DNA of 64,000 bases, taken from the NCBI GenBank assembly GCA_002070185.1, contig MWCT01000014.1, forward strand, positions 1 to 64,000, written 5' to 3'. The notes under the pieces were generated by a model. The model saw only the letters and a program-made list of their open reading frames with translations, made no database searches and was not told where the DNA came from. Origin of the DNA: a candidate division BRC1 bacterium ADurb.Bin183. GTDB lineage: Bacteria > Sumerlaeota > Sumerlaeia > MWCT01. The translations under genes were made by a program, and so were the position numbers. Every line of letters starts with the position of its first letter. The stretch's first letter is position 1. This document shows, in pieces, positions 8,318 to 16,967 of this stretch.

Positions 8318-10048
8318 TTAATACTTGATATCAAAGTATGAGATGCGGCTCGCATGAATTTCCCGAGTCCCGACTGTTTTTCCGTTGACTGCTATCTTAT
8401 ACTTTCCCGTTGGAACGCCGATAAAGGCGTAAAAACCAGTTCCATCCGTTTTAGCGGACATCTTGATTTCTGGCAGTGAGACGATTGCGCCGTCCAGCGG
8501 GTGTCCGCCCCGTCTGACTATTCCCGCGAGCGAGCCATTGGGGTTGGATTCCTTCCATGCCAAAGGCGGAACATCTGCCCAAACGGGGAACGCCTTTTTG
8601 GCAAACGCCTGATAATATGAAGATGTCGGTTTGGTATTTTTCGCCGGTTCATTATAGCAATAATATCCAAAGCCGTCGGCGCCATTTTGTCGCGCGTAAT
8701 CAATCTGACTCAACGTACCCTCCGTCGAGTTCAGGTAAGCGCCGAGCCCGATGGGCGAGAGGCGGAAATACTGATGCCCCAAAGAAAATCGCGTCCAGTT
8801 AATGAACTGGCTTTTATGTTTGGGATTGCTTTGATTTTTATATCCCATGCGAAAATTGACATCCAGAATCTGCAGACGCTGCCATTCGTTCCAATCCTGA
8901 ACCCCGCCGGCGTATGCGTCCGTGCGCGTAAAATCGCCGCCGGGAATATCGCCCCAGCCGATGGTGCAGACAGAAACCTTTAGATTCGGTTTGATGGCGG
9001 TGAGCCGGATGTATGCCTTGCGCAGAAAATGCGTCACCTGCTCCCGCTGAAACTCGAGCCATTGCGGATCTCTGGCATTCGGCGTATCCTTGCGGTTGTA
9101 TAATTTTCTAAAACGCTGCAGGGCGATTGCGTTGTAACCCCAGCCTCGAGCTTGATAGCGGATGTAATCAAAATTAATGCCGTCCACATCATAGCGCGAG
9201 ACAATGTCTTCAAACACGCTGATATTGTAATCGGTTACACCTGGAACGCCGGGGTCAAGGCAAACTGAGTTTTCAACAAATAATTCGCCCGCCAAATTTT
9301 TTGACGCCCATTCGGGATGCTTGCCCAGAATGTGCGGAGAGCGGGGAAGTCCGCTCTTCGCGCTGCCTTTATGAACGCGATAGACAACTACCCATGCGTG
9401 AACTTCCAGCCGCTTTTTGCCGCCGGATGTGTCGTGCGCAAGGTCAATGATATATTTCAACGGGTCATACGAGGAGTCCTTGATATTAGATGAGCGCGGC
9501 TCAATTCTGGAATTATAGGCGGCATCTCCGACTTTGCGGACTTGCACAATAACCGCATTGAAGTTGCCTTGACGCGCCGTTTGGACAAATTGCCGAGCCT
9601 GTTCCGGTGTCAGGAATCCCTGATTCCACAAATCCGCCCAAATAGCACGGTATTCAGTGTTTTTGGGACTCACGGTAAAAGTTTGAGGGATGGAGAATGT
9701 CTGCGGTTGATTAGACGCTCCGGCTGCGACAAAGCAGAACCAATAGCCCGGCTCATTTTGGGCGGGGAAAACACAGCCAAAAATGCCGTCGCCTGCCTTT
9801 ACATCTCCATGCGCCCCGTCATCCTTGAGGCTGACGGCGAATGTTTTATTGTGCGAACGAAAAACAACGGAAAGCGGCATACGGCGATAGGAGGCGCTGA
9901 TTTTTGTCGTGAAAACGGCGGACTGCCCAGTCTCGGGAATGGCGGGAAGCAGATTCGTCCATTCCGCCATCGTGGCGTCGTAAGACTCGGCATATCCCAA
10001 ACTGAAAATACTAAATGCTAATAAAACAAAAATCGGAAAATTTTTCAT
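8318..10048 (-). CDS. Secreted GHL10-family glycoside hydrolase with C-terminal carboxypeptidase-regulatory-like domain
   Basis: The 576-residue protein begins with a signal peptide (MKNFPIFVLLAFSIFSLGYA). A small beta domain (KDDGAHGDVKAGDGIFG, about residues 45-120) resembles choice-of-anchor domains. From about residue 132 comes the GHL10/DUF187 TIM barrel, with VQVRKVGDAAYNS, LEVHAWVVVYRV and DGINFDYIRY; the acidic residues in this last strand are the usual active-site position. The barrel ends near residue 470. The tail (GIVRRGGHPLDGAIVSLPE to VPTGKYKI) is a CarboxypepD_reg-like beta sandwich. The family acts on glycans outside the cytoplasm. Placement next to two GT-C genes suggests shared work on one surface glycan. 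Confidence 0.8.
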   Translation of the reverse strand: MKNFPIFVLLAFSIFSLGYAESYDATMAEWTNLLPAIPETGQSAVFTTKISASYRRMPLSVVFRSHNKTFAVSLKDDGAHGDVKAGDGIFGCVFPAQNEPGYWFCFVAAGASNQPQTFSIPQTFTVSPKNTEYRAIWADLWNQGFLTPEQARQFVQTARQGNFNAVIVQVRKVGDAAYNSRIEPRSSNIKDSSYDPLKYIIDLAHDTSGGKKRLEVHAWVVVYRVHKGSAKSGLPRSPHILGKHPEWASKNLAGELFVENSVCLDPGVPGVTDYNISVFEDIVSRYDVDGINFDYIRYQARGWGYNAIALQRFRKLYNRKDTPNARDPQWLEFQREQVTHFLRKAYIRLTAIKPNLKVSVCTIGWGDIPGGDFTRTDAYAGGVQDWNEWQRLQILDVNFRMGYKNQSNPKHKSQFINWTRFSLGHQYFRLSPIGLGAYLNSTEGTLSQIDYARQNGADGFGYYCYNEPAKNTKPTSSYYQAFAKKAFPVWADVPPLAWKESNPNGSLAGIVRRGGHPLDGAIVSLPEIKMSAKTDGTGFYAFIGVPTGKYKIAVNGKTVGTREIHASRISYFDIKY

Positions 10049-10359
10049 AATTAACCGCCATTATTTTTCTTAAATACATACAGGTTGCAACCCCGACCCC
10101 CGCCGATTGCCTATGAATCATCATCAGGGAAAAACGCCTGTTTGATTCTTGCGTCATCCCAAGAGAAAATAAAAAACGCCCAGTTATTTCCAAACTCGAA
10201 TCTTTCCCCGCATTGAACTTGTTCCTTGCGTATCTTCATTTTTTGCTATTTTTTCATTTTTAATAATGTAATTGGTATTGAAGTTGCATTTTGCCATGCA
10301 ATACCTTTTTTTGCATATTGTTCTTCTTTTTGAAAAAACATAAAAGTTTAACAAACATT
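10049..10359. other. Intergenic region between divergent hydrolase and glycosyltransferase genes
   Basis: About 310 bases, AT-rich toward the right. It must hold both promoters, but no convincing -35/-10 pair stands out. No RNA gene or repeat was seen. Confidence 0.4.
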
Positions 10360-11532
10360 ATGACTGGCACAAACAGAAAGATTAGAATATTATTTTTCAT
10401 TGGAAGCCTGCGGCTCGGCGGCGCGGAAAAGCAAGTGGTGGAACTGGCGCTCGGGCTCGATAAGTCCCGTTTTGATGCGGCAATCTGTTGCATCAACAAA
10501 GGCGGGGACATGGTCGAGGATGTGCGCCGCGCGGGTGTGCCTGTCTACCTTGCGGATATAACCCTTTTTTATGGAAAATATAATCCGTTGTCGTGGATTC
10601 ATCTGCTCAAAAATCTGCTCCGCGTCAATAGACACATCAGGCGGCAGAAGCCGGATATCGTTCACGGCTATCTTTTTACGGCTTATATTATTGGCGCATT
10701 ATGCGGACGCTGGGCGGGCGTTCCCATTATTTTGGCGAGCCGCCGCAGTCTCGGGTATTTTAAGGATGATAAGCCCTGGCGGCAAAAAATCGAAAATTAC
10801 GCCAACAAAAAAACGGATTTGATTCTTGTCAATTCAAAGGCGGTTTGGGAGGATGTCCTTGCTCGCGAAAAAAATTGCGAGGGGAAAATCCGCCTCATCT
10901 ATAACGGCGTTGATTTGCAAAAATATCGCGTCGGAGGCGGCAATCCCGCTGTTCGCTCCGAGTGGCATATTTCTCCCGATGACCTTGTCGTCGGCGTGGT
11001 GGCGAACCTGATTCATTACAAAGGGCATTTGGAGATACTGTATGCTGCCGCGCGGTTGAAGCCCGATTTCCCCCGATTGAAATTTGTTCTGGTCGGGCGC
11101 GATGGCGGAATGCTAAAACCCATTGAGGAAAAAATTATATCGCTAGGGCTCAAAGAATCGGTTGTGCTCGCAGGGAGCCGCGGCGATGTGGATAAAATAA
11201 TCCCCGCCTTTGACATCCTGCTTCTTGCCTCTCATCAGGAAGGATTTTCGAACGTTCTTCTCGAAGGTATGGCATGCGCTAAACCCATCGTGGCAACGCG
11301 CGTGGGCGGCAATGCGGAATCCGTTGCCGACGGCGAGACAGGATTCATTATTCCGCCGCGAGACCCTGGCGCCATGGCGGACGCCTTAAGGAAATTGTTG
11401 AACGATGCCGCTCTGCGCGCTCGCATGGGCGCGGCAGGACGCCAGCGCATGGAGCAATTATTTTCCCGCGAGGCGCTCATCCGCAACATGGAAAATCTTT
11501 ATCTGGAACTGGTTGAAGAGAAAATTCGCTGA
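10360..11532 (+). CDS. Family 4 glycosyltransferase
   Basis: This 390-residue GT-B enzyme has the N-terminal loop GSLRLGGAEKQVVELA, and the C-terminal half has VANLIHYKGHLEIL and EGFSNVLLEGMACAKPIVAT, the two-glutamate nucleotide-sugar site of GT4. It should transfer a sugar from a nucleotide donor to a lipid-linked or surface glycan on the cytoplasmic face. I took ATG 10360, because the family core starts a few residues later; an earlier in-frame ATG at 10291 would add a hydrophobic stretch unlike the family. No strong ribosome site is seen. Its last 56 bases overlap the end of the opposite-strand gene. Confidence 0.85.
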   Translation: MTGTNRKIRILFFIGSLRLGGAEKQVVELALGLDKSRFDAAICCINKGGDMVEDVRRAGVPVYLADITLFYGKYNPLSWIHLLKNLLRVNRHIRRQKPDIVHGYLFTAYIIGALCGRWAGVPIILASRRSLGYFKDDKPWRQKIENYANKKTDLILVNSKAVWEDVLAREKNCEGKIRLIYNGVDLQKYRVGGGNPAVRSEWHISPDDLVVGVVANLIHYKGHLEILYAAARLKPDFPRLKFVLVGRDGGMLKPIEEKIISLGLKESVVLAGSRGDVDKIIPAFDILLLASHQEGFSNVLLEGMACAKPIVATRVGGNAESVADGETGFIIPPRDPGAMADALRKLLNDAALRARMGAAGRQRMEQLFSREALIRNMENLYLELVEEKIR

Positions 11533-13444
11533 CGCGTCTTTTTTTGAGAAACGGCAAGGCAAGCGCCGCAAAAATCAGCCACGAGCGGAATTGAACAAAA
11601 AGCATCGCCAATCGTCTTGCCGTGTTTGGCTGCCGCTTGAATAAATATTGCGGCGAGATGATGCTTTTGTAAATTGCGCCGTCGGGAATTGTCCAGTAAA
11701 GGTGCATCAACGCTTTGCCAGCATCCTTCTTTGGTTGATAAACCCCTGAAATGGCGTGAAAACCCTTTGCCAGTTCCGGCGCAGCATAATCCCAATGCTG
11801 GGGCATCTCCTTTTCGCTGACAAGAAGCGGCGTCCCATCAAGCAGAATTCGATATTTGCCCAGCGCCTTCAGATGAAAATGATATTCGCCAGTCACAGGC
11901 GCATAAAGATATCCTTCGAATCGGCGCGTCTCGCCTCGCGTGGAAGATATGTCATCCTCAATAAACATCCAGCGCAAGGTGTCCAGACCCTGCCCAAGCA
12001 TGATAAGATGCGAGGTAATGAAGATGAGCGGGACGCAGATTATCGGAACGGCAAAAGCCCGCGCATCCGCCATAAGAGCGCTTGCCCAGCCCTTTTTGCC
12101 CATTCCCATTTCACGCAAGAGAAGACCGCCGAAAAAGAGCGACGCCGCAAGATGGACGATAAACAAAAATTTGACTGCAACGCCTCCGTTTCTCAACGCC
12201 GCGACCCACGCCAAATCCCATTGCCCTTGCGAGATTAAAAATAGATTGCCCTTAATAGTCGCCAGCTGCGGGATAAACAAAAATTCGTTCATGTTTCCAT
12301 GCATCATTCCCCAAATGTCGTTGTTGAATTTGTTCGGGCTTGCCATGCTCCCTGCGAGCTGGACGAGGAGTCCTGCGCCAATCAACGCAGTTGCGGCAAA
12401 ACGGGTGTTCCTTGAAAAACCTTGCCAGTTCTCCAAAACATCTATAGCGGGCAGCATCATCAAAGGCATCACCGGCAGAAATAGCCGCGCCCCCCAGCAC
12501 CACCCGCCCTGCCACGAAAACCACTTAGCCAGAATCGCCGTCTTGACTAGAATCAGCCCGACACACAAGCTGAACAGAGCAGGGTATTTTTTGCGGAATG
12601 ATGCCATGCCCATGAAAAAAAGGATTACCGGCGGCGAGTAGATGAAAAGTCCCCGCGAAGGACTAATCAATAGCCCAAAGAGTCCGCTCAAAAAAGGCGA
12701 GGCAAACGCCTGCCGTTCATATCCCGGCGTGATTGCGCTGCCATAATTGAGATAATTATATAAAAGTATTAATGCGCCAAAAGGTATAAGCCCTGCTATA
12801 AACCCGCCCGCCTTTTTTGAGCAATTTAGCAAAAACCAGATGATGACCGGCAAAAGCAAAAAGACGCTGTCAATTTTTGTGAAAGCGGCGGCGCCAAAAC
12901 AAAGCCCTCCCAAAATCGCCGCCCCGTTTTCTCCCTTGGCAGCTTTCCATAAAAATCGCACGCCGCATAAAATCGCCAGCCCCGTCAGCGGGTCGGCAAA
13001 AAATTGCCGGCTGTATGGAAAAAGCGTCGTGCCTAATCCCAGAATCAACGCCCCGCCAATGCTGGCGTTTTTTGAATACCCCAGCTCACGCCCGAACTTG
13101 AAAAAGACAAGGCAGAGCCATGCGCCGATAAAGATGTTTGTCAGATGCACAATGAGGAGCGTGGAAATTGGCGAGTCGGCTGGGGGAAAAATTCGCCCGA
13201 CTGCAAGCGCGGCAAGATAGGCGGGGACACCCGCCAGCGATTGTCCCGGCATGTATTTGGAACATTCATAACCCAGATACGGCTCAATCGCAAGCGAGCG
13301 CCGCTCAACAAGGCTCTGCGTCAGACGAAAATAAAAAATCTCGTCGCTGGAATAAAAAGACTCCTTCGAATAATCCCCGAGGAACAAGGCATAAAAAAGG
13401 AGGAAGAAAACGAAAAGTCCCCAATGTAGATTCCTCTCGGACAC
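11477..13444 (-). CDS. GT-C membrane protein with C-terminal PA14 domain
   Basis: The 655-residue protein starts at GTG 13444, with GGGAG nine bases upstream. About eleven membrane segments precede residue 470. The loop motif SSDEIFYFRLTQSL near residue 34 carries the acidic pair typical of PMT/GT39-type enzymes. About residues 475-600 form a PA14-like carbohydrate-binding domain (FEGYLYAPVTGEYHFHL, GKYRILLDGTPL, HLYWTIPDG). A last hydrophobic helix follows. PA14 on the outer side of a GT-C enzyme suggests binding of the growing glycan. The 3' end overlaps the GT4 gene on the other strand by 56 bases. Confidence 0.75.
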   Translation of the reverse strand: MSERNLHWGLFVFFLLFYALFLGDYSKESFYSSDEIFYFRLTQSLVERRSLAIEPYLGYECSKYMPGQSLAGVPAYLAALAVGRIFPPADSPISTLLIVHLTNIFIGAWLCLVFFKFGRELGYSKNASIGGALILGLGTTLFPYSRQFFADPLTGLAILCGVRFLWKAAKGENGAAILGGLCFGAAAFTKIDSVFLLLPVIIWFLLNCSKKAGGFIAGLIPFGALILLYNYLNYGSAITPGYERQAFASPFLSGLFGLLISPSRGLFIYSPPVILFFMGMASFRKKYPALFSLCVGLILVKTAILAKWFSWQGGWCWGARLFLPVMPLMMLPAIDVLENWQGFSRNTRFAATALIGAGLLVQLAGSMASPNKFNNDIWGMMHGNMNEFLFIPQLATIKGNLFLISQGQWDLAWVAALRNGGVAVKFLFIVHLAASLFFGGLLLREMGMGKKGWASALMADARAFAVPIICVPLIFITSHLIMLGQGLDTLRWMFIEDDISSTRGETRRFEGYLYAPVTGEYHFHLKALGKYRILLDGTPLLVSEKEMPQHWDYAAPELAKGFHAISGVYQPKKDAGKALMHLYWTIPDGAIYKSIISPQYLFKRQPNTARRLAMLFVQFRSWLIFAALALPFLKKRRVSEFSLQPVPDKDFPCCG

Positions 13445-13540
13445 AATCGCAATCTCCCATCAACTATCTTTCGATAAATATGCCCGCGACTTCAAAAGCG
13501 ATAATCGCGGGCAAAAAAAAGAAAATCTCGCAAACTCCGA

Positions 13541-15454
13541 TTATGGTATCGGATAGGAATAAAGCGAAACTTCGTTGAGCGTTGTGTCGCCTGCTTGGTC
13601 GGAGCTGCCATCTGACACGTCAAATTGATAAGTAATTTTATTAAAATCGGAATTGGCATAAAGCGCGGGCATCGTTTCGAACCACACGCTATATTCCGTC
13701 CGGTCGCCGGGCATCTGACTCTTCCAGACACTCGGATCAATTTCAATTTCACTGCCCCATGACCCGACATAGTTGCTATTTACGAGACGAATTTTTCCAA
13801 CAGAGGCTGCCCCGGTTGCGGGTGTGGATGATAATGTGTAAACCGCTCGATAGAGGCGGCTTGGTTCAAAACTATCCGGGCATTTGGCGGGCTCAACAAG
13901 ACGCCATAAGGCGTAGTTGATAAGGGTTGCAGTGGCGGCGGGTGTTGTTATGGTTAGCCCATTGGCGTCGCTTGTGCATGTGGCGGGACCAAAAGGCGTG
14001 GAACCAAAATTGGTTACCGGTTCCCACGCGCCGAATCCTGAATCGGAATTGAATGTGCGAAGCGGCGTATTTTTAGGAGGAGTCTGGAAACGCTCCACAA
14101 TCACTTGTTCAAGATAATTCGTCCCCTCTTCTTCGGCGGAAAATGCAATATATTCATAGATAAGAGTCACATTGGTTATATCGGTATTTGAGGTCAAATT
14201 GGGAGGCCCAAAGTAGATGTTGAACGTTGCCGGTTCTATTGTGTTGATGAAAGGAGCGGGGTCTTCCTGAACCCCTTTAGAAAGATGCAAACCGCCGGCA
14301 ACTGCAAGATTGGGCTCGAGATTTGCCGGACTGGCTTCATCCACGCTATCGCCGCATTGCATCAACATACGAGTGCTGGGAACCTTTCCTTTTTCCGCCT
14401 GAGAAGAGCGAATGGTATATTTGGCGCGATAAACATTGTTAGGCACATAAGGAACATCCGTTGATAAATTTCGCCATCTTCCCCAGCAACCCGCGTTTGT
14501 GTTGCGAGGAGTGGGATAATGTGTGCTCGATATCAGGCAGCCATCAACCCGGCGAGTTGCAATATAAAAAGCGCCGTCGGCTGCAGCGATGTATGTCCCG
14601 TCAGGATTGTTATCTTCAGGACGTTTCCAACCCTGATTGCCCGGGCAATCGTAATCAATAATCCGCACAACTTTTTCCTTAGGCGTGGGAGTCGGCGTGG
14701 GCGTGGAAAGGATGGTAGTTCCGCGGAATATGCCCGTGTGGTCGTAAGTATAACCGGGTTCTTTGTAAGCCTTAACCTGATAATAATAAGTCGAATTGGG
14801 ACGGAGGTTTTTGCCGTCTTCATACAGGACAGTCGAAGGATTGATGTTGGAATTAATGCGCTGATAACCGCCGGAAAAATCCATACTGCGCTCAAGAATA
14901 TACTTGGAAAGCCCCGGAAGCGTTGACTGCGGCCATAGAAGGAGGAGATAATTCTGGCGGGTATCCTCATACAGACCGCTCCAGATAACCTTCCCCGGAC
15001 CAGAGCCGTTTTTGCCGGATATTAATTTTAACTCAATCTTGTAACCTGTCTGATCTCCATAAACATTGGGATCAAAGTTGTGAATCTGCACATAAAAAAA
15101 GTTTGTCGAAACAGATTTGGTAGTGTAAGATTCACCCTCGCCGTATCGGTTTTCGTTAATCCATTCAATCAAATCCCAATTATGGCGGCCGATGCGCATG
15201 ACAATATCGGCGTTAGGCTGGACATCATAAACCTCTAACTCGTATTCATGGTCTTTGAGCATCTGGAAGATATGAATATCCCAGTCGCCTTTTTTATGGA
15301 ATGTGTGCGTCGTTGGTTCATCCACAATAAGCGGAGTTGCCTGCGCGATGGAATCATCCGGTTCATTGCCGTCTGGCGCTGTATCGGCAAGGCAAAACCC
15401 CGCCCAGCAGCAAATCAGCGCGCTATAAAGAAAAATTTTAAAAAGTTTTGCCAT
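13541..15454 (-). CDS. Large secreted protein: PPC-like, fibronectin III-like and duplicated C-terminal domains
   Basis: This 637-residue protein has a signal peptide (LFKIFLYSALICCWAGFCLA). ATG 15454 was chosen for its GGAGG site six bases away; the longer frame adds 16 residues without one. Residues 28-145 (EPDDSIAQATPLIVDE to YVQIHNFDP) look like a bacterial pre-peptidase C-terminal domain. About 155-248 look like fibronectin type III (TYYYQVKAY). A TPTPTPTP linker at 251-258 follows. Two further regions of roughly 180 residues look related to each other (both have YRAxYTxxS and a later IYF/VWFE strand), suggesting duplicated beta-sandwich modules. No catalytic motif is seen. A surface or secreted structural or glycan-binding role is inferred. 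Confidence 0.7.
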   Translation of the reverse strand: MAKLFKIFLYSALICCWAGFCLADTAPDGNEPDDSIAQATPLIVDEPTTHTFHKKGDWDIHIFQMLKDHEYELEVYDVQPNADIVMRIGRHNWDLIEWINENRYGEGESYTTKSVSTNFFYVQIHNFDPNVYGDQTGYKIELKLISGKNGSGPGKVIWSGLYEDTRQNYLLLLWPQSTLPGLSKYILERSMDFSGGYQRINSNINPSTVLYEDGKNLRPNSTYYYQVKAYKEPGYTYDHTGIFRGTTILSTPTPTPTPKEKVVRIIDYDCPGNQGWKRPEDNNPDGTYIAAADGAFYIATRRVDGCLISSTHYPTPRNTNAGCWGRWRNLSTDVPYVPNNVYRAKYTIRSSQAEKGKVPSTRMLMQCGDSVDEASPANLEPNLAVAGGLHLSKGVQEDPAPFINTIEPATFNIYFGPPNLTSNTDITNVTLIYEYIAFSAEEEGTNYLEQVIVERFQTPPKNTPLRTFNSDSGFGAWEPVTNFGSTPFGPATCTSDANGLTITTPAATATLINYALWRLVEPAKCPDSFEPSRLYRAVYTLSSTPATGAASVGKIRLVNSNYVGSWGSEIEIDPSVWKSQMPGDRTEYSVWFETMPALYANSDFNKITYQFDVSDGSSDQAGDTTLNEVSLYSYPIP

Positions 15455-15648
15455 TCCACCCTCCGCAGAATTCGCGATTTTTAATATGCAAAAATCCCTC
15501 ATAAAATTTCATTTGGATTTTTGTTATCCCCCCCCTCCATGTCAAGTCTATTTTGATTAAAATTGAGACGATTCGGGCGAGTCGGCGCGTGAAACTGCAT
15601 CCATTTGCGATTTGGAGGAGCAGAAACAATAGCATCCATGCTTATACC

Positions 15649-15686
15649 AAAAACAAAACCCGCCGAGGCAAAGGCGCCGCAGCGGG
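15649..15686 (-). terminator. Rho-independent terminator after tRNA-Pro
   Basis: On the minus strand a GC-rich hairpin, with outer arms CCCGC/GCGGG at 15659-15686, is followed by TTTTGTTTTT. It sits about ten bases after the CCA end of the tRNA. Confidence 0.65.
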
Positions 15687-15695
15687 TCTTATTTC

Positions 15696-15773
15696 TGGTC
15701 GGGGTGAGTGGATTTGAACCACCGACCTCAGCGTCCCGAACGCTGCGCGCTAAACCAACTGCGCTACACCCCG
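15696..15773 (-). tRNA. tRNA-Pro (anticodon CGG)
   Basis: The acceptor arms CGGGGTG/CACCCCG pair fully, with an A discriminator and encoded CCA at 15696-15698. The anticodon loop TTCGGGA between CAGCG and CGCTG gives CGG, and the T arm has GGTTCAAATCC. A terminator follows. Confidence 0.95.
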
Positions 15774-15860
15774 AATTTAATTCTCAATGCAAAAACGTTA
15801 CTTCCCTCCCACATTCGTGCAAACAGCGTCAACTGTTTTTTAGTCTCAATTTTGCTCTTT

Positions 15861-16493
15861 TTACTGAGTGGCTGCACGGCTTTTATAGTAGGAGAGGATG
15901 CCTTGCACAATGAATATCAGCAACGCCGCGCCGGCTATGACTAATCCCCAATACCCCAGATAACAAAGGAGCGTCACTATCGCCCCCGCTATCAAAACGC
16001 CGATAAATATCGAAAGCAGCGACCTCCAATAGGGCATTGCCATGGCAACGGAAGCGATGGCGCCTGTCCATGCGCCGGTTCCGGGCAGCGGGATGCCGAC
16101 AAAGATGGCAAGTCCCCAGAATTCAAACTTTTCAATCGAGCCGCTTTTGCTTCGCGTCCGCGCAAAAATCCAGTCAAAAAATCGTTTGAAGATGGAAAAG
16201 CGGCTGAGTAATTTTACGATTTTTTCCAGAAAGAACACAACAAAAAATATTGGGATCATGTTCCCGATAATCGCAAGTAAAACCGTTTCCCAAATCGGCA
16301 TTTTGAACAGGTTGATGCCCACCGGCAGCGCGCCGCGCAGCTCTACTACCGGCAACATGGAGATGATGATGACCACCATTTCCGGCGATAGTCCCACTTC
16401 TTTTAACTTTTCGGCGATTCGTTCTCCCGTGCTGGCATGGGCAATTCCGAGGGTCAGAAAAAAAATCGCAAAGAAAACAAAGATGCGTTTCAT
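15861..16493 (-). CDS. Putative small multidrug export family membrane protein (PF06695)
   Basis: This 210-residue protein has a signal-like first helix, then about four further membrane segments. The family hallmark LPVVELRGALPVG is near residue 47, and IPLPGTGAWTG is near residue 134. The family is named for a putative export role, but the transported substrate is not established. It lies between tRNA-Pro and an osmC-like gene, both on the same strand, with a 39-base gap to the latter. Confidence 0.8.
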   Translation of the reverse strand: MKRIFVFFAIFFLTLGIAHASTGERIAEKLKEVGLSPEMVVIIISMLPVVELRGALPVGINLFKMPIWETVLLAIIGNMIPIFFVVFFLEKIVKLLSRFSIFKRFFDWIFARTRSKSGSIEKFEFWGLAIFVGIPLPGTGAWTGAIASVAMAMPYWRSLLSIFIGVLIAGAIVTLLCYLGYWGLVIAGAALLIFIVQGILSYYKSRAATQ

Positions 16494-16532
16494 AAGCGGT
16501 TTCCTTTCAACAGCGGGGCGCGTGTTGCTCTT

Positions 16533-16949
16533 TTATGAATAGATAAACTCTGTAATAATTTTTGTATCCGGGTGCATGGTCTGCCGAACGGGGCATAGTT
16601 CGGCGGCGCGTTCGAGCTTTGCCTTTGCGGCATCGTCGAGATTCAAACCTGCCGGGAACGTAATCTTTGAACGGATGACGCCGATGCGCCGAACCGGCTT
16701 GCTGACCATTTCTTTGTCCACTTCAATACGCATTCCCTTGAGGTCAATGTTGCTGCGTTTGGCGACGATGCCCATTGTGATGGCAACACACGTGCCAATC
16801 GCAACAGCGACCAAGTCCGTCGGCGAAAAAGACGCGCCCTTGCCGCCGCTATCCTGCGGGGCGTCCGTGATGAGCGTTGCTCCCGTTGGGGCGTGCAGCG
16901 CCGAACAGCAAAGTTCTCCGTCATACACGATTCCAATTTCCTGAGCCAT
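16533..16949 (-). CDS. OsmC-family peroxide reductase-like protein
   Basis: This 138-residue protein has the two conserved family cysteines, in GTCVAITMG (Cys54) and ELCPVRQTM (Cys119). The OsmC fold uses these to reduce organic hydroperoxides. I chose ATG 16949 because GGAG lies eight bases upstream; a GTG three codons earlier is possible. It belongs to the YhfA/OsmC-like group rather than classical Ohr, judging by its short N-terminus. It follows the NagX-like gene at a gap of 18 bases, so the two are probably in one transcript. Confidence 0.85.
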   Translation of the reverse strand: MAQEIGIVYDGELCCSALHAPTGATLITDAPQDSGGKGASFSPTDLVAVAIGTCVAITMGIVAKRSNIDLKGMRIEVDKEMVSKPVRRIGVIRSKITFPAGLNLDDAAKAKLERAAELCPVRQTMHPDTKIITEFIYS

Positions 16950-16967
16950 GAAAAACACTCCTTTTGT

